A DNA stretch of 30,723 nt from contig JBGSIZ010000267.1 of the NCBI GenBank assembly GCA_041742255.1, positions 1-30,723 of the forward strand, written 5' to 3'. The notes under the pieces are model-generated. The model was given only the letters and a program-made list of their open reading frames with translations. It did not search any database and was not told the DNA's origin. This DNA comes from JBGSIZ01 sp041742255. Lineage in GTDB: Bacteria > Pseudomonadota > Alphaproteobacteria > Rhodobacterales > Rhodobacteraceae. Below are positions 1 through 8,700 of the stretch, piece by piece. A program made the translations under genes and the position numbers. Within the stretch, counting starts at the first letter, position 1; each line of letters begins with the position of its first letter.

Positions 1-78
1 CTGTTTGCGTGAAAGCCCGCTCGTCAGTGCAATCCGCACCGCATCCTTGCGAAATTCATCCGTTCTCGCTGTGCCCAT
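1..78 (-). CDS. IS3-family transposase OrfA, N-terminal fragment (runs off the window)
   Basis: The reverse strand starts with ATG at 78 after a good ribosome binding site (AAAGGAG, about 88-94) and stays open for 26 codons to the window edge. The peptide begins MGTARTDEFRKDAVRIALTS and continues GLSRKQ. This is the usual start of the small helix-turn-helix OrfA of IS3-type elements (family knowledge), which binds the element's ends before OrfB cuts and joins DNA. The rest of OrfA and all of OrfB would lie outside the window, so whether the element is intact cannot be judged. It sits just beyond an alpA-like gene, consistent with insertion into a genomic island. Confidence 0.8.
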   Translation of the reverse strand, partial: MGTARTDEFRKDAVRIALTSGLSRKQ

Positions 79-168
79 GGTTCATCTCCTTTGCTGCACA
101 TTGCGCTATCAAAGGACCGGCACCAAACCGCGACAAGACCATGCTCTGTTTCCAGAGCGTCGGTTTGG
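1..168 (-). mobile_element. End of an IS3-type insertion sequence (boundary approximate)
   Basis: The transposase start at 78 is preceded by about 90 bases with no other gene, reaching the stop codon of the alpA-like gene at 169-171. On the minus strand this stretch opens TGACCAAACC, and many IS3 ends begin with TG, so the element may begin at the alpA stop codon. The other end and any target duplication are outside the window, so the boundary is inferred. Confidence 0.45.
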
Positions 169-169
169 T
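122..169. repeat. Nested inverted repeat
   Basis: Outer arms ACCAAACCG (122-130) and CGGTTTGGT (161-169) are perfect reverse complements. Between them lies a second hairpin, GCTCTG (143-148), loop TTTC, CAGAGC (153-158). No T-run follows on either strand, so it is not a typical intrinsic terminator. It may be part of the insertion sequence end or a structure at the end of the alpA transcript. Confidence 0.6.
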
Positions 170-348
170 CACTCGCGGCTGTCCAGCCTCTGTCTGAGCC
201 AGTCCAGAACTTCTTCCTCAACCCATCCGACCCGGTTCAAGCCCAGCTGTACCCGCTTGGGGAATAGGCCTGCTTTCTCCAGTCTCGCGACGTGTTGCGG
301 CGAGTAGAGGACCAGCTCTTTGAGCTGGCGCTTTGAAAGTATCCTCAT
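169..348 (-). CDS. AlpA-family excisionase/regulatory protein
   Basis: The 59-residue product MRILSKRQLKELVLYSPQHV continues ARLEKAGLFPKRVQLG and ends near VEEEVLDWLRQRL. It is a small winged helix-turn-helix protein of the AlpA / MerR-like excisionase type. Typical marks are the 'S-x-x-x-L-x-x-LEKAGLFP-x-R-x-x-LG' helix-turn-helix, a conserved W after the R-x-x-W-like turn, and a C-terminal 'V-x-x-W-L' helix. Such proteins activate or direct integrase-mediated excision of islands and cryptic prophages (family knowledge). ATG 348 is chosen because GGAG lies 8 bases upstream; an in-frame ATG at 375 would add nine residues without homology. The gene lies 187 bases beyond the 3' end of a tRNA-Leu gene, a common island insertion point. 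Its stop codon touches the probable insertion sequence end. Confidence 0.75.
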   Translation of the reverse strand: MRILSKRQLKELVLYSPQHVARLEKAGLFPKRVQLGLNRVGWVEEEVLDWLRQRLDSRE

Positions 349-535
349 CACGATGTCTCCAGTAATAGAGAGCATCGCGATGCCCAGGTTACGACGTTCC
401 TAGGTGAGTCGATGGTAGCGGATTCTAGCGATTGGCAAACAAAGATTTTTTGACTGCGCACGGGTAGCCTAAAGGGTGGACCAAGACGCCACGCCTTCAA
501 AAATATGTTAAAAATCAATGATTAAGGAGAACAGA

Positions 536-621
<86 letters not shown>

Positions 622-759
622 ATGATGTCGTGGAGGGGCGTGTAAGCGGGCCGTGCAGGGCTGTCAACGGCATTTCTGAGCGTGTCTAACAGGATTTGCG
701 CCTTGTCTGGCTTTGGGCCGAGGGGTAAACGGCTGGGGAGACAGCATAGCGAGGCGGCC

Positions 760-1737
760 ATGTCCAAACTTGTCACCATTTTCGGCGGATCAGGGTTTGT
801 GGGCCGCTATGTTGCCCGCAGGTTGGCACAGGCCGGTTGGCGCGTCCGGGTTGCGACCCGTGATCCGAACGAGGCGTTGTTCGTCAAGACCTATGGCGCT
901 GTGGGTCAGGTAGAGCCGATTTTCTGCAATATCCGCGACGAGGCCAGCGTGGCCCGTCTGGTGCATGGTGCCGATGCCGTCATCAATTGCGTGGGCACGT
1001 TTGATGCAACCGGGCGCAACAATTACGACGCCTTGCAATCCGAAGGGGCCGCCCGCGTGGCCCGGTTGGCGGCGCAGGCCGGTGCCGGGGCACTGGTTCA
1101 TATTTCCGCAATCGGTGCCGATGCGACATCCGCGTCGGGCTATTCCCGGACTAAAGCCGAAGGCGAGGCTGCTGTGATCGCCGCCTTTCCATCCGCTGTG
1201 ATCCTGCGCCCGTCGGTTGTTTTTGGCACCGAGGATCAGTTTTTCAACCGGTTTGCCGGAATGACCCGGTTCGGCCCGGTTTTGCCCGTAGTCGGCGCAA
1301 ACGCCCGATTTCAACCCGTTTGGGTGGATGATGTGGCGCAGGCCGCTGTTGCCGGTCTGACCGCTGCGCCGGGTGTCTATGAACTGGGCGGCCCAGACAT
1401 TCAGACGTTCCGCGGATTGATGCAGCGGATGCTGGACGTGATCCAGCGCCGCCGGTTGATCGTGAATATTCCGTTTGGCATCGCCCGGATCATGGCCGCA
1501 GCATTCCGGGTGGGTCAGGTTGTGTCGCTGGGAATAATCAAGGCCCCGATTACCGCCGATCAGGTCATCAACCTGCGGGTTGATAATGTCGTGTCCGACG
1601 GCGCGCGCGGGTTCGCCGATCTGGGCATCCAGCCCACCGCGATGGAGGCCGTGTTGCCCGAATACCTGTGGCGGTTCCGCCCGTCGGGCCAATATGCCGC
1701 GATCAAGGACTCGGCCAAGAACCTGCGCCAGTCTTGA
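760..1737 (+). CDS. Complex I NDUFA9-like NAD(P)-binding protein
   Basis: This 325-residue atypical short-chain dehydrogenase starts MSKLVTIFGGSGFVGRYVAR, with the GGSGFVG dinucleotide-binding turn at residues 9-15. Later stretches match the NDUFA9 subgroup: INCVGTF, VHISAIGAD, SGYSRTKAEGE, ILRPSVVFG and the C-terminal 'ITADQVINLRVDNVVSD'. In mitochondria NDUFA9 is an accessory subunit of NADH dehydrogenase; alphaproteobacterial relatives are thought to act in respiratory complex assembly or as quinone/NADPH-binding accessories (family knowledge). ATG 760 is chosen because the Rossmann strand begins at once; an upstream in-frame start at 682 would add 26 unrelated residues. It is followed 17 bases later by uppP and may be cotranscribed with it. 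Confidence 0.88.
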   Translation: MSKLVTIFGGSGFVGRYVARRLAQAGWRVRVATRDPNEALFVKTYGAVGQVEPIFCNIRDEASVARLVHGADAVINCVGTFDATGRNNYDALQSEGAARVARLAAQAGAGALVHISAIGADATSASGYSRTKAEGEAAVIAAFPSAVILRPSVVFGTEDQFFNRFAGMTRFGPVLPVVGANARFQPVWVDDVAQAAVAGLTAAPGVYELGGPDIQTFRGLMQRMLDVIQRRRLIVNIPFGIARIMAAAFRVGQVVSLGIIKAPITADQVINLRVDNVVSDGARGFADLGIQPTAMEAVLPEYLWRFRPSGQYAAIKDSAKNLRQS

Positions 1738-1754
1738 CCCATTGAAAGACGGAC

Positions 1755-2561
1755 ATGGACCAGTCTTCTACGTTGATCGCTGCTCTCCTTGGCCTGATCG
1801 AGGGGTTGACGGAGTTCATCCCTGTGTCGTCAACCGGGCACCTGTTGTTGGCCGCGCATTTTCTGGGGTTTGACAGCGCGGGCCGCACGTTTGAGGTGGT
1901 GATCCAGTTTGGCGCGGTGTTGGCGCTGCTGGTTCTGTATGCGGGCAAGTTGTGGCAGGTGTTTTCCACCGCAGGCAGCGATCCTGCCGCGCGCCGGTTT
2001 ATACTGTCTGTGTTGCTGGCGTTTTTGCCCGCCGTTGTCATCGGCGTGTTAGCCCATGATTTCATCAAGACCGTGTTGTTTGAAACCCCGATGCTGATTG
2101 CCATCATGTTGATCCTTGGCGGGATTGTGTTGCTGTTTGTGGACCGGATTGCGCCCACCCCCCGCCATGATGCTGCCGATGCCCTGCCATTGCGCACGTC
2201 GGTGGCGATTGGGCTGTTCCAATGTGTGGCAATGATCCCGGGGGTAAGCCGGTCTGGCGCGACCATCGTCGGCGCGCTGATGCTGGGCGTCAGTAAACGG
2301 GCGGCGGCGGAGTTTTCGTTTTTCCTGTCCCTGCCCACTATGGCGGGCGCGTTTTCCTATGATCTGTATAAGAACCGCGATGTTCTGGATTTTTCGGCAT
2401 TGACCGAGATTGCCGTGGGATTGGCTGTCGCCTTTGTTGTGGCGTTAATGGTGGTGCGGTGGCTTCTGAATTTCGTCAGCAAGAACGGGTATGCTTTGTT
2501 CGGTTGGTGGCGAATCGCGGTTGGTTCGGTTGCTTTGGTGGCGCTATTGCTGAGTGCCTAG
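1755..2561 (+). CDS. uppP: Undecaprenyl-diphosphate phosphatase
   Basis: This 268-residue membrane protein is of the BacA/UppP family, which dephosphorylates undecaprenyl diphosphate to recycle the lipid carrier for peptidoglycan and other envelope polymers, and confers bacitracin tolerance when abundant. The two family signatures are present: EGLTEFIPVSSTGHLLL at residues 16-32, including Glu16, Glu20 and His29, and the PGVSRSGAT segment with the conserved Arg. About eight hydrophobic segments span the sequence, and the length is typical of the family. It lies 17 bases downstream of the NDUFA9-like gene on the same strand. Confidence 0.96.
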   Translation: MDQSSTLIAALLGLIEGLTEFIPVSSTGHLLLAAHFLGFDSAGRTFEVVIQFGAVLALLVLYAGKLWQVFSTAGSDPAARRFILSVLLAFLPAVVIGVLAHDFIKTVLFETPMLIAIMLILGGIVLLFVDRIAPTPRHDAADALPLRTSVAIGLFQCVAMIPGVSRSGATIVGALMLGVSKRAAAEFSFFLSLPTMAGAFSYDLYKNRDVLDFSALTEIAVGLAVAFVVALMVVRWLLNFVSKNGYALFGWWRIAVGSVALVALLLSA

Positions 2562-2568
2562 TACGGTA

Positions 2569-2585
2569 GGTCAGCATTGCTGTCA
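2569..2585. promoter_or_regulatory. Palindromic operator candidate, site A
   Basis: GGTCAG-CATTG-CTGTCA lies just after the uppP stop and upstream of gltD. It is an inverted repeat with one mismatch. It shares the TAGGTCAGC start and five-base spacer with site B (2643-2659) and site C (4278-4294). Its centre is 74 bases from that of site B, about seven helical turns, so two dimers would lie on the same face of the DNA. The regulator is not known. Confidence 0.5.
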
Positions 2586-2642
2586 TGAAAAGGTGGAGTT
2601 TCGTCTGAGTTTTCGGGTGGGTGTGCAAAAATATGCTATTTA

Positions 2643-2659
2643 GGTCAGCACTACTGACT
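2643..2659. promoter_or_regulatory. Palindromic operator candidate, site B (gltD promoter region)
   Basis: GGTCAG-CACTA-CTGACT has inner arms GTCAG/CTGAC that are perfect. It directly follows a possible -10 element TATGCT (2632-2637), so a bound protein would sit over the transcription start of gltD, as a repressor would. The -35 region (GTTTTC, 2609-2614) is weak. Confidence 0.5.
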
Positions 2660-2712
2660 TTTCATTCGGTTCAAGGCGGAATATGCAGGCGCTCCAGACT
2701 TTGGAGGGGCCT

Positions 2713-4146
2713 ATGGCGACGCAAAAGATGCTCAAATTCGTGGATATGCCACGCGATATGCCGACCAAACGGTCGGCGGATATGCGCCGCAAGGATTTCA
2801 ACGAGATTTACGCCGAATATGCCCGTGACAAGGCCGCCGAGCAGGCCAGCCGGTGCAGCCAGTGCGGCGTGCCATATTGCCAGTCGCATTGCCCCTTGCA
2901 CAACAACATCCCCGACTGGTTGCGTCTGACCGCCGAGGGGCGTTTGCAGGAAGCCTATGAGATCAGTCAGGCGACGAACACATTCCCTGAAATCTGTGGC
3001 CGTATCTGCCCGCAGGATCGCCTGTGCGAAGGCAATTGTGTCATCGAACAGTCGGGTCACGGTACGGTCACCATCGGTGCCGTCGAGAAATACATCACCG
3101 ATACCGCGTGGGAAATGGGGTGGGTCAAACCGATCAAGCCTGCCGTTGAACGCGCCGAAAGCGTTGGCATCATTGGTGCCGGTCCGGGTGGTTTGGCTGC
3201 TGCCGACATGCTGCGCCGTCAGGGTGTGCAGGTCACGGTTTATGACCGTTATGATCGCGCGGGTGGGTTGCTGACCTATGGGATTCCGGGGTTCAAGCTG
3301 GAAAAAGATGCGGTGATGAACCGGATTGACCAGCTGGCCAAGGGCGGCATCACATTTGTTCAGAATTGCAACGTGGGCGAGGACCTGTCGTTTGACGCGA
3401 TCCGGGGCACCCATGATGCGGTTCTGATTGCGACGGGTGTCTACAAGACCCGCAATCTGGTCGCACCGGGCAGCGATGCGGCCGGCATCGTGCGGGCGAT
3501 TGATTTTCTGACCGCGTCCAACCGAAAGAGTTTTGGAGACGATGTCCCCGATTTTGACAGCGGTGAATTGAATGCCGAAGGCAAGCGGGTTGTGGTCATT
3601 GGTGGCGGTGATACTGCCATGGACTGTGTCCGCACGGCCATCCGCCAAGGGGCTAAATCCGTGAAATGCCTGTATCGCCGCGACCGTGCCAACATGCCCG
3701 GAAGCCAGCGCGAAGTGCAGAACGCCGAAGAAGAAGGCGTTGAATTTGTGTGGCTTTCTGCCCCGAACGGGTTTGAGGGCGACGCGGTTACGGGTGTTGC
3801 GGTGCAGAAAATGCGGCTGGGCGCGCCGGATGCCACGGGCCGCCAGATGCCCGAATTGATCGAGGGTGCTGACTACGTCGAGGGTGCCGATCTGGTCATC
3901 AAGGCGTTGGGGTTCGAACCCGAGGATCTGCCCAAACTGTGGGGCGTTGACGGTCTGGATGTTACCCGCTGGGGCACGATCCGCGCCGAATTCGGCAGCG
4001 GCAAAACCAGCCTGGAAGGCGTCTATGCGGCGGGCGACATTGTGCGCGGTGCCAGCCTTGTGGTGTGGGCGATCCGCGATGGCCGCGATGCCGCCGAGGC
4101 GATCCTGACCTATCTGTCGCAGTCCGTTTCGGTGGCTGCAGAGTAA
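2713..4146 (+). CDS. gltD: Glutamate synthase (NADPH) small subunit
   Basis: The 477-residue GltD (beta) subunit takes electrons from NADPH through FAD and iron-sulfur centres to the large subunit, which makes glutamate from glutamine and 2-oxoglutarate. The N-terminal region has the cysteine groups C48, C51, C56, C60 (CSQCGVPYCQSHCP) and C95, C99, C105, C109 that bind 4Fe-4S clusters. An FAD-binding GAGPGG follows at 154-159, then AGGLLTYGIPGFKL, and a second nucleotide-binding turn VVVIGGGDTAMDC for NADPH. ATG 2713 has GGAGG at 2703-2707; the in-frame ATG at 2683 lacks such a site. The partner gltB lies 1.6 kb downstream, separated by two secreted-protein genes. Palindromic sites A and B upstream suggest specific control. 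Confidence 0.96.
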   Translation: MATQKMLKFVDMPRDMPTKRSADMRRKDFNEIYAEYARDKAAEQASRCSQCGVPYCQSHCPLHNNIPDWLRLTAEGRLQEAYEISQATNTFPEICGRICPQDRLCEGNCVIEQSGHGTVTIGAVEKYITDTAWEMGWVKPIKPAVERAESVGIIGAGPGGLAAADMLRRQGVQVTVYDRYDRAGGLLTYGIPGFKLEKDAVMNRIDQLAKGGITFVQNCNVGEDLSFDAIRGTHDAVLIATGVYKTRNLVAPGSDAAGIVRAIDFLTASNRKSFGDDVPDFDSGELNAEGKRVVVIGGGDTAMDCVRTAIRQGAKSVKCLYRRDRANMPGSQREVQNAEEEGVEFVWLSAPNGFEGDAVTGVAVQKMRLGAPDATGRQMPELIEGADYVEGADLVIKALGFEPEDLPKLWGVDGLDVTRWGTIRAEFGSGKTSLEGVYAAGDIVRGASLVVWAIRDGRDAAEAILTYLSQSVSVAAE

Positions 4147-4155
4147 ACAAGGCGG

Positions 4156-4187
4156 GGTGTTGCGGGGCCTGAAAACCGCGCAACACC
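4156..4187 (+). terminator. Hairpin after gltD
   Basis: GGTGTTGCG (4156-4164) and CGCAACACC (4179-4187) form a perfect 9-bp stem around a 14-base loop, ten bases after the gltD stop. No T-run follows, so it could be a weak or factor-dependent terminator, or an mRNA-stabilising hairpin. If it terminates, the downstream pair and gltB would need their own promoter, in line with the sites at 4223-4294. Confidence 0.5.
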
Positions 4188-4222
4188 GGGCCACACGGCC
4201 CCAAAACAGGGTTGTGATTTTA

Positions 4223-4251
4223 CGTCGGTATTGCGTCGGTAATCCGTCGGT
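4223..4251 (+). repeat. Three CGTCGGT heptamers at exact 11-bp spacing
   Basis: CGTCGGT occurs at 4223-4229, 4234-4240 and 4245-4251, with four variable bases between copies. An 11-bp period places each copy on the same face of the helix. Tandem heptamers with 11-bp spacing are the binding pattern of OmpR/PhoB-type response regulators (the Pho box is the best-known case; this heptamer differs in sequence). The array ends about 22 bases before a possible -10 (GATAGG, 4274-4279), so an activator role for the downstream gene pair is plausible. Confidence 0.55.
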
Positions 4252-4277
4252 GCGGATTTCGGGGCTGGACATTGATA

Positions 4278-4294
4278 GGTCAGCGCGGCTGACC
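4278..4294. promoter_or_regulatory. Palindromic operator candidate, site C
   Basis: GGTCAG-CGCGG-CTGACC is a perfect 6-5-6 inverted repeat and the best copy of the motif also seen twice before gltD. It overlaps the likely transcription start region of the secreted-protein pair and ends 16 bases before the preferred GTG start, immediately before an alternative ATG at 4296. Confidence 0.55.
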
Positions 4295-4310
4295 CATGAG
4301 GGAGCGAACG

Positions 4311-5018
4311 GTGCGTTTCGTGCGGGTTTACATGGCGGCGGCTGTTTTGGGGGCGTTTTCCGCGCCCGGCGTCGCCGTGGCCCAAACCGAATCCGTGTCG
4401 TTGCCTGCCGGATGCATGGCCTATGTCACCATCCAGAAACGCAATTGCGAAGTCAGCCATTTGTTCGTCTGTGCCAGCGATCCCGAAGGCCACCAACGCC
4501 GGATGGATTTTGACGAGGATGGCATGACCTATCTGGGGGTCATCGACGCCGAGACGCAGTGGGTCGAAAGTTTTTCCCCCCGCAGCGCCAGCACATCCCG
4601 GTTGGACCCCGGTGGCCGCGATCCCGCCAGTCTGTCCGAGTTGATGGCAACCAAGGCAGACAGTTTTGATTTCACCACCACGTCCGACCAATTCGGCCTG
4701 ACCCGCCATGTCGGTCAGGACACGTTGACCGGACAGGTCGAGGTGATTGACGGCGTCGAATTGCAGGTGACCACGTTCCGTGCCCGCGCCTATGACAGCG
4801 GCGGGTCGTTGTTGTGGGATCTGGAGGGGCAGGAATATATCCATCCCGTCTGGCGCACCTTTTTGTCGGGTATCCGCAAGGGCGAGGATTTGAACGGCCC
4901 CTATGAAACCGACGAACGCCCGGTTGAATTCGTATTCCCGGACGAGCCCGGATTTCTGTCGTCCAAGCCCCGGTTTGGTTGTGATGCCATTTTGTCCAGT
5001 TTTGAGGTGATCCGATGA
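4311..5018 (+). CDS. Secreted four-cysteine protein of unknown function, copy 1
   Basis: The product is about 235 residues with a hydrophobic signal segment (YMAAAVLGAFSAPGVAVA) and likely cleavage after AVA, so it is probably periplasmic. The mature part starts ESVSLPAGCMAYVTIQK and keeps four cysteines shared with the next gene: LPAGC, the NC of KRNC, FVC, and FGC near the C-terminus, suggesting two disulfide bonds. Other shared stretches are IDAETQW, GQDTLTG and FPDEPGF. GTG 4311 is preferred because GAGGGAG lies just upstream; the ATG at 4296 has no ribosome binding site and abuts operator site C. The stop overlaps the start of the paralog by four bases (ATGA). I do not recognise the family. 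Its place inside the glt locus does not by itself reveal a function. Confidence 0.8.
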   Translation: MRFVRVYMAAAVLGAFSAPGVAVAQTESVSLPAGCMAYVTIQKRNCEVSHLFVCASDPEGHQRRMDFDEDGMTYLGVIDAETQWVESFSPRSASTSRLDPGGRDPASLSELMATKADSFDFTTTSDQFGLTRHVGQDTLTGQVEVIDGVELQVTTFRARAYDSGGSLLWDLEGQEYIHPVWRTFLSGIRKGEDLNGPYETDERPVEFVFPDEPGFLSSKPRFGCDAILSSFEVIR

Positions 5019-5698
5019 TCCGTGCCCTTGCCGCCGCCTTGACCCTTTTTCCCGGTGTGGCCGCCGCCCAAAGCGGCCAATTCAGCCTGCCAGCCGGATG
5101 CACCGCCTTTGTCACCGTGCAAAAGGCCGATTGCACGTTGTCCCATCATTTCCGCTGCGACGCCGACCCCCAAGGGTATCAGCGCCGTGTCGAATTGGAC
5201 GAAGAAGGGTTGACGTTCTACGGAACCATCGACGCCGAAACGCAGTGGATTTCGTCGTTTCATGCGCTGGCCGGCCGGACCGAGACATTGCGGGACAATC
5301 CGGTGGACCCCGCGTCCTTTACCGCCCTGATCGCCGAGGGTGCGGATGCCTATGATTTCCGCGTCATTGACGACACCGGACTGATGACCCGCTTTGTCGG
5401 CGAAGACCGTCTGACCGGCGAGGAGGTGACCATCGACGGTGTCACCTTGCGCCGGACCGAATACCAGATCCGCGCCCTTGACCCCGCCGGGACAGAGTTG
5501 TGGCGCGCCGCCGGGAATGAATATGTCCACCCCGAATGGCGCATGTTTCTGTCCGGCACGTCCACCCTGCAAACCCCGACCGACAGTTTTGACAGCGACG
5601 ACCATCCGATTGAATTTGCCTTTCCCGACGAGACCGGATTCCTTGCCACCCGGCCAAAGTTTGGCTGTGGCACCGTCCTGTCGTCCTGGGAACCGTGA
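5015..5698 (+). CDS. Secreted four-cysteine protein of unknown function, copy 2
   Basis: The 227-residue tandem paralog of the preceding gene is collinear with it over its whole length. It has a signal peptide MIRALAAALTLFPGVAAA and a mature start near QSGQFSLPAGC. The shared features are LPAGC, a VQKADC segment, FRCDADPQGYQRR, IDAETQW, GEDRLTG, NEYVHPEWRMFLSG, FPDETGF and FGC, keeping all four cysteines. The start overlaps the previous stop (ATGA), so translation is probably coupled, and gltB follows 56 bases later. The pair most likely arose by local duplication and may form a complex or bind related ligands in the periplasm (inference). No catalytic motif is visible. Confidence 0.85.
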   Translation: MIRALAAALTLFPGVAAAQSGQFSLPAGCTAFVTVQKADCTLSHHFRCDADPQGYQRRVELDEEGLTFYGTIDAETQWISSFHALAGRTETLRDNPVDPASFTALIAEGADAYDFRVIDDTGLMTRFVGEDRLTGEEVTIDGVTLRRTEYQIRALDPAGTELWRAAGNEYVHPEWRMFLSGTSTLQTPTDSFDSDDHPIEFAFPDETGFLATRPKFGCGTVLSSWEP

Positions 5699-5754
5699 TC
5701 CCGCACCCGAACCAACCCAACCGGCCCGACCATCCGAAACAAGGAGTGACCACC

Positions 5755-8700
5755 ATGACCACATATGACGCCGCCTGGGTTGCCACCGAGGAAGCCAAGC
5801 GCAAGTGGATGGCTGAAAACAGCCTGTATCGCGATGACGATGAACATGCGTCCTGTGGCGTGGGGTTGGTCGTGGCGATCAATGGCAAAGCGTCCCGGAG
5901 CGTAGTGGAAAAGGGTATCGCCGCCCTCAAGGCCGTGTGGCACCGTGGTGCTGTGGATGCCGATGGCAAGACCGGCGACGGTGCCGGTATCCATGTGCAG
6001 ATCCCGGTCAACTTCTTTTACGATCAGGTCCGCCGCACCGGCCATGAACCAGATATGACCAAGCTGATTGCCGTGGGTCAGGTGTTTTTGCCCCGCACCG
6101 ATTTCGGTGCCCAGGAACGCTGCCGGACGATTGTCGAGAGCGAAGTTCTGCGGATGGGCCACTATATCTATGGCTGGCGCCATGTGCCCGTGAACACCGA
6201 AATGCTGGGCGACAAGGCCAATGCCACCCGCCCCGAGATCGAGCAGATCCTGATCCGCTGCGACAAGGATATCGACGCCGACCAGTTCGAGCGCGAGTTG
6301 TATATCATCCGCCGCCGCATCGAAAAGGCCGCCATCGCTGCCCAGATCGCCAGCCTGTATTTCTGCTCCCTGTCCTGCCGGTCCATTATCTACAAGGGCA
6401 TGATGTTGGCCGAACAAGTCGCCGATTTCTATCCCGACCTCAAGGATGACCGGTTCGAGAGCGCCTTTGCCATTTATCACCAGCGGTATTCCACCAACAC
6501 GTTCCCGCAGTGGTCGCTGGCCCAGCCATTCCGCATGTTGGCCCATAACGGCGAGATCAACACCCTCAAGGGCAACGTCAACTGGATGCGGTCGCACGAA
6601 ATCCGCATGGCGTCGAACACGTTTGGCGACATGGCCGAGGATATCAAGCCGATCATCCCTGCCGGCACGTCCGACAGTGGCGCGCTGGATAGTGTGTTCG
6701 AGGTGCTGGTCCGCGCGGGCCGCAACGCCCCCATGGCCAAGACGATGATGGTCCCCGAGGCGTGGTCCAAGCAGGCCGTGGAGATGCCCCAGTCGTGGCA
6801 GGACATGTATTCCTACTGCAACGCCGTGATGGAACCGTGGGACGGCCCGGCCGCCCTTGCCATGACCGATGGTCGCTGGGTCTGTGGCGGGTTGGACCGC
6901 AACGGGCTGCGCCCCATGCGCTATGTCGTGACGGGTGATGGGTTGCTGATTGCCGGGTCTGAAACCGGCATGGTCCCGGTGAACGAAGCCACCGTGCGCG
7001 AAAAGGGCGCCCTTGGCCCCGGTCAGATGATCGCCGTGGACATGGTCGAAGGCCGGTTGTTCCACGATACCGAAATCAAGGACAAGCTGGCCGCGTCCCA
7101 ACCCTATGCCGCATGGGTGCAGCGGGTGGTGGACCTGAACGCCATCATGAAAGACGTGCCAGAATGCCCCCAGTTTGACAGCACCGACCTGCGCCGCCGT
7201 CAGATTGCCGCCGGTTACAGCATCGAAGAACTGGAACAGATCCTTGCCCCCATGGCCGAGGATGGCAAGGAAACGCTGGCGTCCATGGGGGATGACACCC
7301 CGCCCGCCGTTTTGTCCAACCAGTATCGCCCGTTGTCCCACTTTTTCCGCCAGAACTTTAGCCAGGTCACGAACCCGCCCATCGACAGCCTGCGCGAAGC
7401 CCGCGTGATGAGCCTCAAGACCCGGTTTGGCAACCTCAAGAACGTGTTGGACGAGGACAGCAGCCAGACCGAGATTCTGGTTCTGGAAAGCCCGTTCATT
7501 GCCAATGCCGAATTCGCCGAGATGGTGAAAACCTTTGGCGACAGTGTGGCCTTTATCGACTGCACGTTCCCTGCCGGGAGCGACGCCGACGCCTTGCGCG
7601 CCGGGCTGGAGCGGATCCGGTCCGAGGCCGAGGATGCCGTGCGGTCCGGGGCCGGGCATCTGGTTCTGACGGACGAGCATCAGCGCGAAGGCCATGTGCC
7701 GATGCCCATGATCCTTGCCACCAGCGCCGTTCATTCCGGCCTGACCCGCAAGGGGTTGCGCACGTTCTGTTCCGTGAACGTCCGCGCCGCCGAATGTATC
7801 GACGCCCATTATTTCGCCGTTCTGATCGGGTGCGGCGCCACCACAGTCAACGCCTATCTGGCGCAAGACAGCATTGCCGACCGGATCGCGCGCGGATTGA
7901 TCGACGGGAACTTGACCGACGCCATGCGCCGCTATCGCGATGCGATTGATGCGGGCCTGTTGAAAATCATGTCCAAGATGGGGATTTCGGTCCTGTCGTC
8001 CTATCGCGGCGGTCTGAATTTTGAGGCTGTGGGCCTGTCCCGCGCCATGGTCGCCGAATATTTCCCCGGTATGCACAGCCGCATTTCCGGCATCGGCCTG
8101 CACGGTATCCAGCGCAAGTTGGAAGAGGTCCACGCCCGCGGCTGGCTGGGTGGCCAAGACGTGTTGCCCATCGGCGGGTTCTACAAGGCCCGTCGGTCGG
8201 GTGAAAAACACGCTTGGGAAGCCCAGACCATGCACCTGTTGCAATCCGCCTGTGACCGCGCGTCCTATGAGTTGTGGAAACAGTATTCTGCCGTCATGCG
8301 GGCGAACCCGCCGATCCACCTGCGCGATCTGCTGGACATCAAGGCGATGGGCAAGCCCGTGCCCATCGAAGAGGTCGAAAGCATCACCAGCATCCGCAAG
8401 CGGTTCGTCACGCCCGGCATGAGCCTTGGCGCGCTGGGCCCGGAGGCGCACAAGACACTGAACGTCGCGATGAACCGCATCGGGGCCAAGTCCGACAGCG
8501 GCGAAGGCGGCGAAGACCCCGCGCATTTCGTCCCCGAGGCCAATGGCGACAACCCCAGCGCCAAGATCAAGCAGGTCGCGTCTGGCCGGTTTGGTGTGAC
8601 CGCCGAATACCTGAACCAGTGCGAAGAACTGGAAATCAAGGTGGCCCAAGGCGCCAAGCCCGGCGAAGGCGGCCAGTTGCCCGGCATGAAGGTCACCGCC

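Noticed and set aside
2671..4272. A 533-codon open frame on the minus strand across gltD
   Set aside because: gltD on the plus strand has all cluster and nucleotide-binding motifs; the minus translation is the GC-rich mirror frame with no recognisable domain.
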